The notes beneath the pieces are model-generated. The model saw only the letters and a list, made by a program, of their open reading frames with translations, searched no databases and was not told the DNA's origin. Shown here piece after piece: positions 20,244-29,142 of a stretch of 64,000 nucleotides of DNA; the first letter of the stretch is position 1, and each line of letters begins with the position of its first letter. The stretch is from the NCBI RefSeq assembly GCF_019669965.1, contig NZ_AP019781.1:1737092-1801091 (forward strand). Reading direction: 5' to 3'. The translations under genes were made by a program, and so were the position numbers. Source of the stretch: Methanoculleus chikugoensis (GTDB lineage Archaea > Halobacteriota > Methanomicrobia > Methanomicrobiales > Methanoculleaceae).

Positions 20244-20795
20244 CGACCGGACGACGCCGCGGGCGACGATCCGCGCCACCCGGATGGGTTCGGGCACCCT
20301 TCCTTCGAACGTGAAGTCGTTGCAGAGCCTTGCGGCGTCCTCCGGGGAGATGCCGCATGAGCGGACAAAAAGCGTATACCCCGAACGCAGCCGGACGGGA
20401 ACCCGGTCGCCGAGCCGCCGGTATGCCGCGAGCCTCTCAACGTCGCCCGGGAAGTGGCGCCGGATATCCTCGTCGAGCCCCTCCGACTCCTCGTAGGTGA
20501 CGACGACAACAGGAAGACCGGTCGCCTGATGCACCGCCGCCGGGTCAATGATGTTGTACCAGGCGATGACACTCCCGCCGATCATCAGGATGTTAATGTC
20601 CCGGCGGGCGAGACGGGTGTAGAGCCGGACGACCGCATCGGTGGCATCCGATCCGCCGACGGTCACCCGGGCGAAGGCTGCTCCGTCGATCCGGAGGTCC
20701 TTTCGCATGACGACGCCGGCAAGGGTGGACCGCTCCCGCCCCGAATAACTCTCGGCGATGCCGAGCGCCCGGAGCCCCGATTTGGCTACGTGCAT
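20202..20795 (-). CDS. DUF99/UPF0215 family protein
   Basis: The 197-aa protein matches the archaeal DUF99 family, structurally related to endonuclease V; its function is not established. Seen are the conserved NILMIGGSVIAWYNIID region near 75 and the VRSCGISPEDA region near 148. The start ATG at 20795 lies 40 bases from the divergent glycosyltransferase gene, so both probably use leaderless promoters in this gap. The 3' end overlaps the UspA gene. Confidence 0.75.
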   Translation of the reverse strand: MHVAKSGLRALGIAESYSGRERSTLAGVVMRKDLRIDGAAFARVTVGGSDATDAVVRLYTRLARRDINILMIGGSVIAWYNIIDPAAVHQATGLPVVVVTYEESEGLDEDIRRHFPGDVERLAAYRRLGDRVPVRLRSGYTLFVRSCGISPEDAARLCNDFTFEGRVPEPIRVARIVARGVVRSSGGVGFAPDDHDR

Positions 20796-20835
20796 GCGAA
20801 GTCCTTATGTTGCTAAATCGGATATAAGTACACCG

Positions 20836-21762
20836 ATGAACGTCGAGCGAGACGAGGTCTGTATCTTCATCCCCACACTGAACGAAGCCCCGACGATCGG
20901 CGAGTTGATTGAGGGGTTCCGGGAGCGCGGTTTTTCCAGCATCCTCGTCATGGACGGGAACAGCACTGACGGAACGCCGGATATTGCCCGGGCCGCGGGA
21001 GCGACAGTCCGGACGCAGGCGGGAAAGGGGAAGGGCAACGCCATCATCGAGGCCGTGGAGATGATCGACAAGCCCTACGTGCTGATGCTCGACGGCGACG
21101 GCACCTACCTGCCGGACGACGCAGAGAAGATGCTCGAACCCCTCGGCCGCGGATTCGATCACGTCATCGGAAACCGTCTCGTCAATCCCGAGGCGGGAGC
21201 GTTCACGTGGTTAAACCTCCTCGGCAACCAGATCCTCAACACGCTGTTCCGGATAGCGCACGGAAAAGACCTCAGCGATATCCTCTCCGGCTACCGCGCC
21301 TTTACCCTTCACTCGATCCGGCAGATGACGCTTAAAGAGGCAGGGTTCGAGATCGAGACGGAGATGGCCGTCGAGGCGGTGAGGAACGGGCAACGGGTTA
21401 CGGTCGTCCCGGTCCGGTATCTCTCGCGGCCCGGCACCGTCACGAAACTGAACCCATTTCAGGACGGCCTGCGGATCTTCTCGACGATATACCGGCTCGC
21501 GAAGATGAACAACCCGATCTTCTACTTCGGGATCATCGGCCTCTTCATATCGCTTGCGGGGGGCGTCATCGGCGTCTATGTCGTTCTCGAGTGGCTCAAG
21601 AACATCGAGCACCTCCCGCTCACCATCCTCACGGTCCTTCTGATCACGATAGGCTTTCAGATCTTCATGTTCGGCGTGATCAGCGACATGCTGCTCGGGT
21701 TTCACCGCGAGACAACCCGCCAGATCGAGCAGTTACAGAACTCCCCGAAGCCTCCCCGATAA
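20836..21762 (+). CDS. AglJ-like dolichol-phosphate hexosyltransferase (GT2)
   Basis: The 308-aa protein has a GT2 domain (IPTLNEAPTIGELI near 12, VMDGNSTDGTPD near 36, DGDGTY near 78, LSGYRAF near 138) and two C-terminal membrane segments (about 225-250 and 262-285). This is the form of AglJ-type enzymes that start N-glycan assembly by loading a sugar onto dolichol phosphate. The active face is cytosolic. The ATG at 20836 follows GATATAAGTA. Its 3' end overlaps that of the convergent aldolase gene by 30 bases. Confidence 0.8.
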   Translation: MNVERDEVCIFIPTLNEAPTIGELIEGFRERGFSSILVMDGNSTDGTPDIARAAGATVRTQAGKGKGNAIIEAVEMIDKPYVLMLDGDGTYLPDDAEKMLEPLGRGFDHVIGNRLVNPEAGAFTWLNLLGNQILNTLFRIAHGKDLSDILSGYRAFTLHSIRQMTLKEAGFEIETEMAVEAVRNGQRVTVVPVRYLSRPGTVTKLNPFQDGLRIFSTIYRLAKMNNPIFYFGIIGLFISLAGGVIGVYVVLEWLKNIEHLPLTILTVLLITIGFQIFMFGVISDMLLGFHRETTRQIEQLQNSPKPPR

Positions 21763-22275
21763 GAAGAGGATTCGGCAGGCGTACTCGGCGATCGAGGTGT
21801 AGATATACGCCTCGTCGAGCGTTTTTCCGGCTGCAAACGTCCCGTGCCCCCGGACGATGACGATATGACCGTCCCGGAGCGCCCCGGCAACGTTCTCTGC
21901 GATCTCGTCGGTTCCAGGGTTCCCGGTGACGACCGGGATCTCAGGGCAGAGCATCCCTCCCTCGCTGTCGGCCGGCCGAACGAGGTCGGCATCGAGCGAA
22001 GCGGCGACGGCGTGAACCGGGTGGGCGTGGACGATCGCGGAGTGCGGCGTCTCCCGGTAGACCGCGCGGTGAACCCGGTACTCGCTCGAGGCCTCGCGCG
22101 GGGCGTCGCCCGCATCCGGCACAAAGACAGGCATCTCTCCCGCGTCGAGGTACGCGCCGGTCCGGGTGATGGTAAAGCCGCCCTGTCCCCGCACGCTCAT
22201 GTTCCCGAAATTCGCTCCGACGAGCCCTTCCATAACGAGCCTCTTTCCAATCCGTTCGAACTCCCGATCCAGCAT
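21733..22275 (-). CDS. Class II aldolase/adducin family protein (fuculose-phosphate-aldolase-like)
   Basis: The 180-aa protein has N-terminal ANFGNMSVR (substrate phosphate side), the zinc motif HAHPVHA near 92-98 and a third ligand in RGHGTF near 145. Family members cleave sugar phosphates to DHAP or glycolaldehyde plus an aldehyde; a methanogen substrate is not established. Start ATG at 22275. The gene is alone, convergent with the glycosyltransferase gene. Confidence 0.8.
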   Translation of the reverse strand: MLDREFERIGKRLVMEGLVGANFGNMSVRGQGGFTITRTGAYLDAGEMPVFVPDAGDAPREASSEYRVHRAVYRETPHSAIVHAHPVHAVAASLDADLVRPADSEGGMLCPEIPVVTGNPGTDEIAENVAGALRDGHIVIVRGHGTFAAGKTLDEAYIYTSIAEYACRILFLSGRLRGVL

Positions 22276-22465
22276 TTAGAGCACCCTGATCTTCGTACAG
22301 GATGGTTTGGCGTACAACGGGATATGTGCATGCCGCCTGGGGTACGGGGGCGGGGGGTCGGGTGTGCTGCAGGGAATGCTCGTAGTGTGGCGGGAGAGCC
22401 GGGGTTGAGGCAAGAGACATCAAATGCCTGATGGGTGTTATCCTTGCAAGCCCGGTCCACTGGAC

Positions 22466-22717
22466 CGTGGGAATATCGCCATAGACTGCCCCCGCCCCTC
22501 TGGGGGCGGGGAACGACTGCTGGAACAGGAGGAGTTTGAGCACCGCAGGTGCGGAGGAGGAGGCTGGAGGCCGGGCGGGGTGCGACGGACGGGACGTCCG
22601 GAGCTTGAGAAGACCGGAGGTCTTCGAGTGGGGGCTACAGGAATCCCTTCGTATGTGGAGACAGGGGAGGGGGCAAGCCCCCTCCCCGTCAGCCCTTCCC
22701 CCAATGGCGATATCCCC
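22466..22717. repeat. Terminal-inverted-repeat element, copy B, carrying hairpin repeats
   Basis: Bounded by GTGGGAATATCGCC near 22467 and GGCGATATCCCC ending at 22717. It shares with copy A (9282-9462) the CTGCCCCCGCCCC / GGGGGCGGGG hairpin on the left and the GGAGACAGGGGAGGGGG...CCCCCTCCCCGTCAGCCC block on the right (stem at 22664-22687). Its middle (22515-22645), read on the minus strand, holds hairpin units GCACCTGCGGTGC + TCAAACTCC and GAAGACCTCCGGTCTTC + TCAAGCTCC + GGACGTCCCGTCC + GTCG. The rest of 22276-22870 holds no gene that I can support. Confidence 0.65.
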
Positions 22718-22870
22718 TCGGAATCCGTGCACGAATATTCAACACTCTATGAGGATTCTGAGTTTGAGAATAATGGAGAGTTTTGATGTGCGAACAATAG
22801 TTATGCCCTTTCATGCAAAATAGGTTCACACAGTCGGGTTCTCACCCCTCTTCAGCCAAAAGAAAGAAAA

Positions 22871-23521
22871 TTATACAAACTTCACGCCGACATCCCGCAT
22901 CTTATTGAATCGGGCGATGTTGAGGAGGAGGGGCGTCACGCTCTCGACGATGGATGCAGCCGCAAGCGGTCCCGCGTCATAAGCGCGGAGGCGTGAGACA
23001 TTGTTGACGACCTCCATCACTTTCTGCTTCGCCCCGTCGTCGTCACAGCAGACGGCGACCGAATAGTCCAGTTCCTCGTCGAGCATCTTCCACTTGTTCG
23101 CGGCGATGTTGTTGAACGCGGCACAGACGGTCGCGCTTTCGGGGAGCATCCCCTTGATCATCATCGCCGCCGAGCCCTCCGGCGGGGGGGCGTAGGTGAA
23201 GTAAGTCGTGCGCTCGATCGGGTTGACAGGGGTGACGACAATCTTCTCCTCGAACCCGGTCAGGGTGTTCAGGGTGGGAGTCACGTGCTTGAAGGGTATC
23301 GCGAGGACAACGATATCCGCCTCGTCGACCGCGCGCTGGTTGGTGACGCCCATGAGGCTGCACTCCATTCCCTGCACCTGCAGGGTCTCCCGGCAGGTAT
23401 CGCAGGTCGCGACCGCCTTTACCTCCTCGCGCGATCCCACGATCACATCGTACTTCGGCGAGAGCCGGAGCGCCATGCCTTCCCCGATGTCGCCGGTTCC
23501 CCCAACGATCCCGATCTTCAC
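22871..23521 (-). CDS. npdG: F420H2:NADP+ oxidoreductase
   Basis: The 216-aa protein transfers hydride between coenzyme F420 and NADP+. The N-terminal KIGIVGGTGDIGEGMALRL is the NADP-binding Rossmann motif, with SREE as the NADP-phosphate contact; IVVLAIPF and VTPVNPIE follow. This is a methanogen/actinobacterial F420 family, linking H2-reduced F420 to NADPH supply. The start is GTG at 23521, overlapping the thioredoxin stop by 4 bases, with GGTGGAG upstream. Co-transcription with a thioredoxin suggests a shared redox role. Confidence 0.92.
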   Translation of the reverse strand: MKIGIVGGTGDIGEGMALRLSPKYDVIVGSREEVKAVATCDTCRETLQVQGMECSLMGVTNQRAVDEADIVVLAIPFKHVTPTLNTLTGFEEKIVVTPVNPIERTTYFTYAPPPEGSAAMMIKGMLPESATVCAAFNNIAANKWKMLDEELDYSVAVCCDDDGAKQKVMEVVNNVSRLRAYDAGPLAAASIVESVTPLLLNIARFNKMRDVGVKFV

Positions 23522-23805
23522 TGCTCCACCAGCGGTTTTAAGATACTTTCGAGTGTGCCGAGGTCCTGGACGCCCACCAACTTCCGGACGAGATTCCCGT
23601 CTTTCTCGATGACAAGCGTCGGTACGAACTGGATGTCGTATTTGGCGGCATACTGCCGTGTCTGTTCGGAATCGATACCGACGTCGATCTTTCGGATGTC
23701 GACCCGGTCGCCCATCTTTGCTTTGAGCTCGTCGATGATCGGTGACTGCTGGTGGCACGGACCGCACCACTCGGCAAAAAAGTCCATTAAAACCGGTTTT
23801 CCCAT
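23518..23805 (-). CDS. Thioredoxin
   Basis: The 95-aa protein has the active site WCGPCH at about residues 13-18 and the cis-Pro in FVPTLVI near 61. A cytosolic dithiol reductant. It is the first gene of a pair with npdG (4-base overlap). No thioredoxin reductase lies nearby; whether the F420-dependent NADP reductase supports its reduction through NADPH is inference. Confidence 0.9.
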   Translation of the reverse strand: MGKPVLMDFFAEWCGPCHQQSPIIDELKAKMGDRVDIRKIDVGIDSEQTRQYAAKYDIQFVPTLVIEKDGNLVRKLVGVQDLGTLESILKPLVEQ

Positions 23806-23867
23806 AAGACTGTACCCCGTTCAAACATTGTGTGTGAACGGGGCAATAAAGGTTATTGGTAGGGGTG

Positions 23868-25325
23868 TTATTTCGAGAGGATCGCCATGATAATCTTCCC
23901 ATACGCTGGCCGTGTCACGAGAATGCCGATCAGGACGCCAAGTATGGTGACGATGGCGAAGCCCCGGAGGGTGGAGAGATCCATCAGCGCCAGCGGGAGC
24001 ATGGCGATGACGACCGTCGCGGCGGCAACGGCGATGATACCGAGCGCCCGTCCGTAGCGTTTCATGTAAAGGTTCCGCGACGGAACACGCCCTTCGTGGA
24101 GAACCTCATCGGTGATGATGACGAGCTGGTCGATGCCGGTACCCACCACCGCTATCAGACCGGCGATGGTGGCGAGGTCGAGCTGGATGATGAACCGGGC
24201 GATTCCGAGCAGGATGATGATCTCCGCAAGGTTGGTCGCGACCATCGGGAGAACGATCGCAGGTTCACGGTAGCGGTAGTAGACGACGATTCCCACCGTG
24301 AGCAGTGCGAGCAGCCCGGCAAGGGCGACCGTCATCTTGAACTGCTCGCCGAGCGCCGCGGGAACGGAGCCGGAGCCGACGATATCCACCTTCACCGGCA
24401 GTGCGCCGGCCCGCAGGTGGATCTGGAGCGCCATCGCATCCTCAAGCCCGGCGTCGCCGGTGCCGGTGCTCGCGGAGAGCGACCTGACCGGGCCCGTCCG
24501 GAGTTGTCCCGCAAGTTCTCCGGAGAGGGGGGCGCTGTAGACGGTCTCGTTATCGAGGATCATCACGAGGTTGTGAGCGTCCGGATTGTTGACCGCTCCG
24601 GATTCGATGGCAGCCTTCCGGAAGGCCTCCGCACCCGCATCGGTGAGCGAGAACGCGACGCCCCAGCGGCCATCGTAGTCCTTCTGCGGCACGCCGACGC
24701 TGGTGATCTGGTCGCCGTAGAGGACGTGCTCGGACTCGTTCCCGGTGGTCTGGACCCGTATCTCAAAGAGGCCCTGGGTGCCGACAATCTCCTGTGCCGT
24801 CGCCATATCCACGCCGGCGAGCTCTATCCGCACGTACTGCGGGTACTCACTCCCCGTCGGGGTGAGCAGATTGATCCTCGCATCCTGCATCCCGAGGGCG
24901 TTCACCTTCTCGTTCAGGATCCGTTTCACCTCGTCTGCGGTGAACGGTGATACGCCCTTCTGGTAGGTGACGATCGAGGCGCCCGATTCCGCGAAGATCG
25001 GTTCGAGGTCGGCACGGGTGACGCTCTTTCGGATCTCGAGGTGGTTCGCGTCGATCTGGACGACCTCCGTCTTAAGGTCTGTACGCAGGTTCTCAATGAG
25101 GTCGCCGGCTGACCCGTCAGTCGAGTAGGCCACGACCACTGACTGGAACTCCATCTGCAGCCATGAGCCGCCCTGGAGATCGAGGCCGAACTGAAGGTTC
25201 CCTTCAAGCCCTTTCTCCGGGTTCGGGGGGGCGAGGTAGATGCTGACGAGGGAGCCGACGACCAGCAGGAGCAGCAGGGCGACCCGCCAGTCTTTAATAA
25301 GGGTCTTGATGGTTTCGCCATTCAT
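23868..25325 (-). CDS. secD: SecD, protein-export accessory membrane protein
   Basis: The 485-aa protein has an N-terminal membrane helix (about 16-33), the SecD motif GLDLQGGSWLQME near 47, a large extracytoplasmic domain and five C-terminal membrane helices with MVATNLAEIIILLGIA and GTGIDQLVIITDE. With SecF it helps release or drive proteins through SecYE; archaea lack SecA. Its start overlaps the secF stop by 4 bases, so secF is translated first, the reverse of the usual bacterial order. Confidence 0.9.
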   Translation of the reverse strand: MNGETIKTLIKDWRVALLLLLVVGSLVSIYLAPPNPEKGLEGNLQFGLDLQGGSWLQMEFQSVVVAYSTDGSAGDLIENLRTDLKTEVVQIDANHLEIRKSVTRADLEPIFAESGASIVTYQKGVSPFTADEVKRILNEKVNALGMQDARINLLTPTGSEYPQYVRIELAGVDMATAQEIVGTQGLFEIRVQTTGNESEHVLYGDQITSVGVPQKDYDGRWGVAFSLTDAGAEAFRKAAIESGAVNNPDAHNLVMILDNETVYSAPLSGELAGQLRTGPVRSLSASTGTGDAGLEDAMALQIHLRAGALPVKVDIVGSGSVPAALGEQFKMTVALAGLLALLTVGIVVYYRYREPAIVLPMVATNLAEIIILLGIARFIIQLDLATIAGLIAVVGTGIDQLVIITDEVLHEGRVPSRNLYMKRYGRALGIIAVAAATVVIAMLPLALMDLSTLRGFAIVTILGVLIGILVTRPAYGKIIMAILSK

Positions 25326-26176
25326 CTCTTATTCCCCCGGAGGATGTACTCTTTCAGAATTCCGGCGTTCAGCATCCAGGTGTTCATTATGTCCACAAAG
25401 AGCCCGATGAGAAGGACGCTCGCGATCTCGCTGATGATCTGGATATGTCCCGCCGTGGCGACGACCCACATCGCGGCGATGGCCGCAAGCGTCGTGGTCG
25501 TCATGATGATCCCGGTCCTGAACGCACCGAAGAGTTTTTCTTCGAGTTTCCCCTTCCGCTTCAGGAGGCGCGTCGTCAGCAGGATGTCGCTATCGACGGA
25601 GTAACCGATAAGCATCAGCAGGGCCGCCGTTGTCCCGAGGGAGAGCGGGATGCCGATGATCTGCATGACCCCGGCGGTGATGACGATGTCGGCGAAGGCC
25701 GCGAGGACGACCGCACCCGCCGGCACCACGCTACGGAACGCGATAAGTACCACGACGGCCATGCCGATGAACGAGAAGATCATGGCGAGAAAGGCCTGAC
25801 TCTGGAGCGTCTTGCCAAATGTCTCGCCGATCTGGTCTACCTTTGCATCGGGATACCTCTCGTTGATGAGCGCGGTGAGGCTCTGGAATTGGGCATCGTC
25901 CATCGGGCCGAACTGGATGTATTTCCCGTTCCCGACACCCTCACCTACCGATAGGAGCGGATACCCGGCGAACGTTGCCTCGATCGTCTCTCTGCTGTCG
26001 GATGTGAAGACCGTGACCGCCGTTCCTCCCGCAAAGTCGATGCCCGGTGTCAGGGGCAGGCCGGTGGTGAGCATGGTGTAGCCAAGCACGACCCCGGCAA
26101 GGAGGAGGAGGAGGAGGGGCAACGCTACCATCTGCCGCGGAGAGTATTTGTTGATGTCATATCCGGAAAATTCCAT
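25322..26176 (-). CDS. secF: SecF, protein-export accessory membrane protein
   Basis: The 284-aa protein has six predicted membrane helices. The N-terminal one (about 18-36) is followed by GIDFAGGTAV, the SecF signature, then a short external loop and five helices with AFADIVITAGVMQI and LIGYSVDSDILLTTRLL. It pairs with SecD. ATG at 26176; secD follows with a 4-base overlap. Confidence 0.9.
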   Translation of the reverse strand: MEFSGYDINKYSPRQMVALPLLLLLLAGVVLGYTMLTTGLPLTPGIDFAGGTAVTVFTSDSRETIEATFAGYPLLSVGEGVGNGKYIQFGPMDDAQFQSLTALINERYPDAKVDQIGETFGKTLQSQAFLAMIFSFIGMAVVVLIAFRSVVPAGAVVLAAFADIVITAGVMQIIGIPLSLGTTAALLMLIGYSVDSDILLTTRLLKRKGKLEEKLFGAFRTGIIMTTTTLAAIAAMWVVATAGHIQIISEIASVLLIGLFVDIMNTWMLNAGILKEYILRGNKR

Positions 26177-26646
26177 GCTGTATAACAGTACGAGTGTGAT
26201 AGGTTAAAGGGTTACTCCATGGATATACGGTGGAACCCGAAATTCGCCCGAATATTACTGAAATACACGGCAGGGATGGATTCCCGGCCGGGCACCGCAG
26301 GGGGTCCTTTATCCGGGGCGTTCCCTCACGCGGTATCGCTCCGCGCATGCCCGCACCCCCGGTCGCACCGGCGGTGTTCACGCTTCGGGCGTCTCGTCCA
26401 CCTCCGGACGAAGGGAGTGCGGCATATGCGCGCCGTGGAGGCGGGCGGGGAACGGCGGCGCCGTTTAATCGCGGTTATTTCCCATTAAAAGCATATCAAA
26501 CCAATAATGCCCGAGATCGCGGGAAACGGAGCCACGAGAAACGACATGGCATCATTTCGTCAGACAATTGTCGTCCTCCTGGCAGAATACCCGATTTAAC
26601 GAATGAAAAGAAAAGATATATATAAAATACCGAATCACAAGCACAT
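26177..26646. other. Intergenic, degenerate hairpins and a promoter, no gene
   Basis: About 470 bases between divergent secF and DUF2551 genes. A G/C-rich middle (about 26330-26440) contains hairpin-like words, GCACCGGCGGTG then TTCACGCTTCGGGCGT, resembling a decayed unit of the hairpin repeat family. The right end is A/T-rich with a strong TATA box. No convincing reading frame. Confidence 0.45.
26616..26627 (+). promoter_or_regulatory. TATA box of the DUF2551 gene
   Basis: ATATATATAAAA preceded by purine-rich AAAAGAAAAG forms a strong BRE/TATA-like element about 25 bases before the ATG at 26647, indicating a leaderless transcript. Confidence 0.65.
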
Positions 26647-26961
26647 ATGAGATCGCCCGGTGAGCTCAAAAAAGAGATAGAATCTCGACTCAAAGGTTAT
26701 CTCTCACGTGACCGGGATGGAATCCGGCATGAGCTGCTCAACCTCTTCGTCAAAGTAAAATCTCTCACCATACCCCAGATCTACGAGAAATTGCAGGAGC
26801 GGTTCTCGGTCAGTTACCACTCCATTGCGTCGATGGTAGGCATCATCGCATCCCGTATCGGCATCCTGCATGTGAGGCGGAACGCGGAGGGGACGAACTC
26901 CATCTACGAGTTGAAGGATCAGTACGTGGACGTGGTGGCGAATATCCTCGTGGCGACATAG
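26647..26961 (+). CDS. DUF2551 family protein (methanogen small helical/winged-helix protein)
   Basis: The 104-aa protein matches DUF2551, a methanogen family without known function. The middle part, with LTIPQIYEKLQERFSVSYHS and SMVGIIASRIGILHV, reads like a winged-helix DNA-binding unit, so a transcription factor is possible (inference). It has its own strong promoter and a downstream T7 run, so it is transcribed alone. Confidence 0.75.
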   Translation: MRSPGELKKEIESRLKGYLSRDRDGIRHELLNLFVKVKSLTIPQIYEKLQERFSVSYHSIASMVGIIASRIGILHVRRNAEGTNSIYELKDQYVDVVANILVAT

Positions 26962-26980
26962 TTCCCGGAAACCCTACCTC

Positions 26981-26987
26981 TTTTTTT
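26981..26987 (+). terminator. Oligo-T terminator after the DUF2551 gene
   Basis: Seven consecutive T about 20 bases after the stop codon, in a region that is not otherwise T-rich. Confidence 0.5.
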
Positions 26988-27015
26988 AGCCCCAGCACCA
27001 ATATGAGAGACTACC

Positions 27016-27285
27016 ATGCAGAGCGATGTTGGGGAGCCAGGTCGATCACAGGACATATATGTCACAGAGGATGTTCGATCGTATGTCCTCCAGAGGAAAC
27101 GCGACTTCCGGGTGAGCACATCCTGTAGCGGGCCCATTCTCCTGCCGGTATCGGTCAAACCCCCGAAGGCGACCGACCTGCAGGTTCCGATCGGGGATTA
27201 TACCGTTTATATCTCGAAGTACCAGGCCCGCTACATCGATTCTATCCACAGAGGAATGATTCCTATATTCTACGAAGACTTCTAG
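27016..27285 (+). CDS. Conserved hypothetical protein upstream of archease
   Basis: The 89-aa protein has no motif I can assign with confidence. It is soluble, with a C-terminal half rich in Tyr and beta-type residues (VPIGDYTVYISKYQARYIDSI). It sits 3 bases before the archease gene and in the same operon as rtcB, which suggests but does not prove an RNA-related role. The ATG at 27016 begins an open frame ending in TAG. Confidence 0.55.
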   Translation: MQSDVGEPGRSQDIYVTEDVRSYVLQRKRDFRVSTSCSGPILLPVSVKPPKATDLQVPIGDYTVYISKYQARYIDSIHRGMIPIFYEDF

Positions 27286-27288
27286 ATC

Positions 27289-27696
27289 ATGAGCTTCGAA
27301 GAACTGGAGCACACCGCCGACGTCCTCATGCGGGTGCGAGGCGCGGACCTGGCCGAACTCTTTGCCGAGGCAGGCCGCGCGATGTTCCACGTGATGTACG
27401 GCCCCTGCGAGGACAAGGGTGTCGAGCGGAGGATCGAGATCGAGGCGGAGAACCTCGAGTCGCTTCTCATCGACTACCTCTCGGAACTGCTCTTCGTCAC
27501 CGAGGTCGAGAACACCGTCTTCTGCACCTTTGACGTCGACCTCCGGGGCACCCGGCTCTCCGCCGTCCTCAGGGGCGAGCCGTTCGACCCCGCGCGGCAC
27601 TCGGCGGGAGCGCTCATCAAGGGCATATCCTACTTCGGGCTCGAAATCGTTAAAGAAGAAGAGGGCTACGTGGTGGAGATCATCTTCGATATCTGA
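27289..27696 (+). CDS. Archease (RtcB activator)
   Basis: The 135-aa protein shows the archease pattern: FEELEHTADVLMRVRG at the N-terminus with its conserved His and Asp, and SAGALIKGISYFGLEI near 102. Archease speeds guanylylation of RtcB and broadens its NTP use. The rtcB gene follows immediately, its GTG/ATG start region touching the archease stop, so the two are translationally coupled. Confidence 0.92.
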   Translation: MSFEELEHTADVLMRVRGADLAELFAEAGRAMFHVMYGPCEDKGVERRIEIEAENLESLLIDYLSELLFVTEVENTVFCTFDVDLRGTRLSAVLRGEPFDPARHSAGALIKGISYFGLEIVKEEEGYVVEIIFDI

Positions 27697-27705
27697 GTGA
27701 TTGCC

Positions 27706-29142
27706 ATGCTTACCGGAATCAATAAGATCGGGGACCTCGAATGGGAGGTTCCTATCGGATACGTTCCCGATATGCGGGTGCCGGGGCGTTTTTTCCTCTC
27801 CCGGAGACTGGCGGAGACGCTCGAAGAGGGAGCCGTCCGCCAGCTCGCGAACGTCGCGACGCTCCCCGGGATTGTGAAGCACTCCCTTGCCATGCCCGAC
27901 ATCCACTGGGGATACGGGTTTCCCATCGGCGGCGTCGCCGCGTTCGATATGACCGAAGGGGTCATCTCCCCGGGGGGGGTCGGATTCGACATCAACTGCG
28001 GCGTCCGGCTGATCACGACACCCCTGATTGAGGCCGATCTCGCCGGCAAGAAACGAGAACTGATCGAACGGCTCTTTGACGCCGTGCCGACCGGCGTGGG
28101 CGCAAAGAGCGCCATGAGGATCTCGAACAAGGATCTCACCGCGGTCATGGTCGACGGCGCCCGGTGGGCGGTCGAGCGCGGGCTCGGCACCGAAGCCGAC
28201 CTCGTCCGGTGCGAGGGCGAGGGAGCGATGCCGGGCGCCGACCCCGGCGCGGTCAGCGCCAAAGCGCGTCAGCGGGGTTTGCCGCAGCTCGGGACGCTCG
28301 GCGCCGGCAACCACTTCCTGGAGGTCCAGGCGGCGAGGGAGATCGTCGACCCCGAAGCGGCAAAGGCCTTCGGGATCGCCGAAGGGCAGGTCTGCTTCAT
28401 GGTGCACTGCGGCTCACGCGGCCTCGGCCACCAGGTCGCGACCGATCATTTGCGGACGCTTGAGGGCGCGCTTCCGAAGTACGGGATACGTCTCCCCGAC
28501 CGGCAGCTCGCCTGTGCCCCGATCGACTCCCCGGAAGGCCGTGCCTACTACGGGGGCATGGTCTCGGCCGCAAACTACGCCTGGGCAAACCGGCAGGTCA
28601 TCATGCACGAAGCGAGGAAGGTCTTCGCACACCTCTTCGGGATCGATTACGACGAGATGCGGCTCATCTACGACGTCGCGCACAACGTCGCGAAGTTCGA
28701 GCGCCACGACGTCGACGGTGTCTCGACGGAGGTCTGCGTCCACCGCAAAGGCGCGACGCGGGCGTTCGGCCCGGGAACTCCGGGTGTCCCGGGGGAGTAT
28801 GCCGCGGTCGGGCAGCCGGTGATCATCCCCGGGAGCATGGGGACATCATCCTACCTCCTCCACGGCACGACGACCGCGATGCAGAAGACGTGGGGGAGCA
28901 CCTGCCACGGCGCGGGGAGAGTGCTCAGCCGGTCGAAGGCCAAGAAAGAGATCCGCGGCAAGGAACTCCGTGAACGCCTCGCGGGGGAGGGCATTCTGGT
29001 GCGTGCCCACAGCGACTCCGTCCTTGCAGAGGAGGCCCCTGATGTCTACAAGCCAAGCGGGGAGGTTGTCCGCGTCGTGCATGAAGCGGGCCTCTCGAAT
29101 GTCGTCGCCCGGCTCGATCCGCTCGGGGTGATCAAGGGGTGA
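27706..29142 (+). CDS. rtcB: RNA-splicing ligase RtcB
   Basis: The 478-aa GTP-dependent ligase joins tRNA exon halves after intron removal, relevant here because the tRNA-Met gene in this window has an intron. Metal-binding motifs are FDINCGVRLI near 96, HCGSRGLGHQ near 228 and HEARKVF near 302; the guanylylated His is in STCHGAGRVLSR near 400. No intein interrupts it, unlike in several archaea. ATG at 27706 follows GAGTGAT; an in-frame GTG at 27697 is an alternative. Confidence 0.93.
   Translation: MLTGINKIGDLEWEVPIGYVPDMRVPGRFFLSRRLAETLEEGAVRQLANVATLPGIVKHSLAMPDIHWGYGFPIGGVAAFDMTEGVISPGGVGFDINCGVRLITTPLIEADLAGKKRELIERLFDAVPTGVGAKSAMRISNKDLTAVMVDGARWAVERGLGTEADLVRCEGEGAMPGADPGAVSAKARQRGLPQLGTLGAGNHFLEVQAAREIVDPEAAKAFGIAEGQVCFMVHCGSRGLGHQVATDHLRTLEGALPKYGIRLPDRQLACAPIDSPEGRAYYGGMVSAANYAWANRQVIMHEARKVFAHLFGIDYDEMRLIYDVAHNVAKFERHDVDGVSTEVCVHRKGATRAFGPGTPGVPGEYAAVGQPVIIPGSMGTSSYLLHGTTTAMQKTWGSTCHGAGRVLSRSKAKKEIRGKELRERLAGEGILVRAHSDSVLAEEAPDVYKPSGEVVRVVHEAGLSNVVARLDPLGVIKG

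Noticed and set aside
27706-29142. Intein in RtcB
   Set aside because: The protein is of normal length and all metal motifs run on without an insertion.
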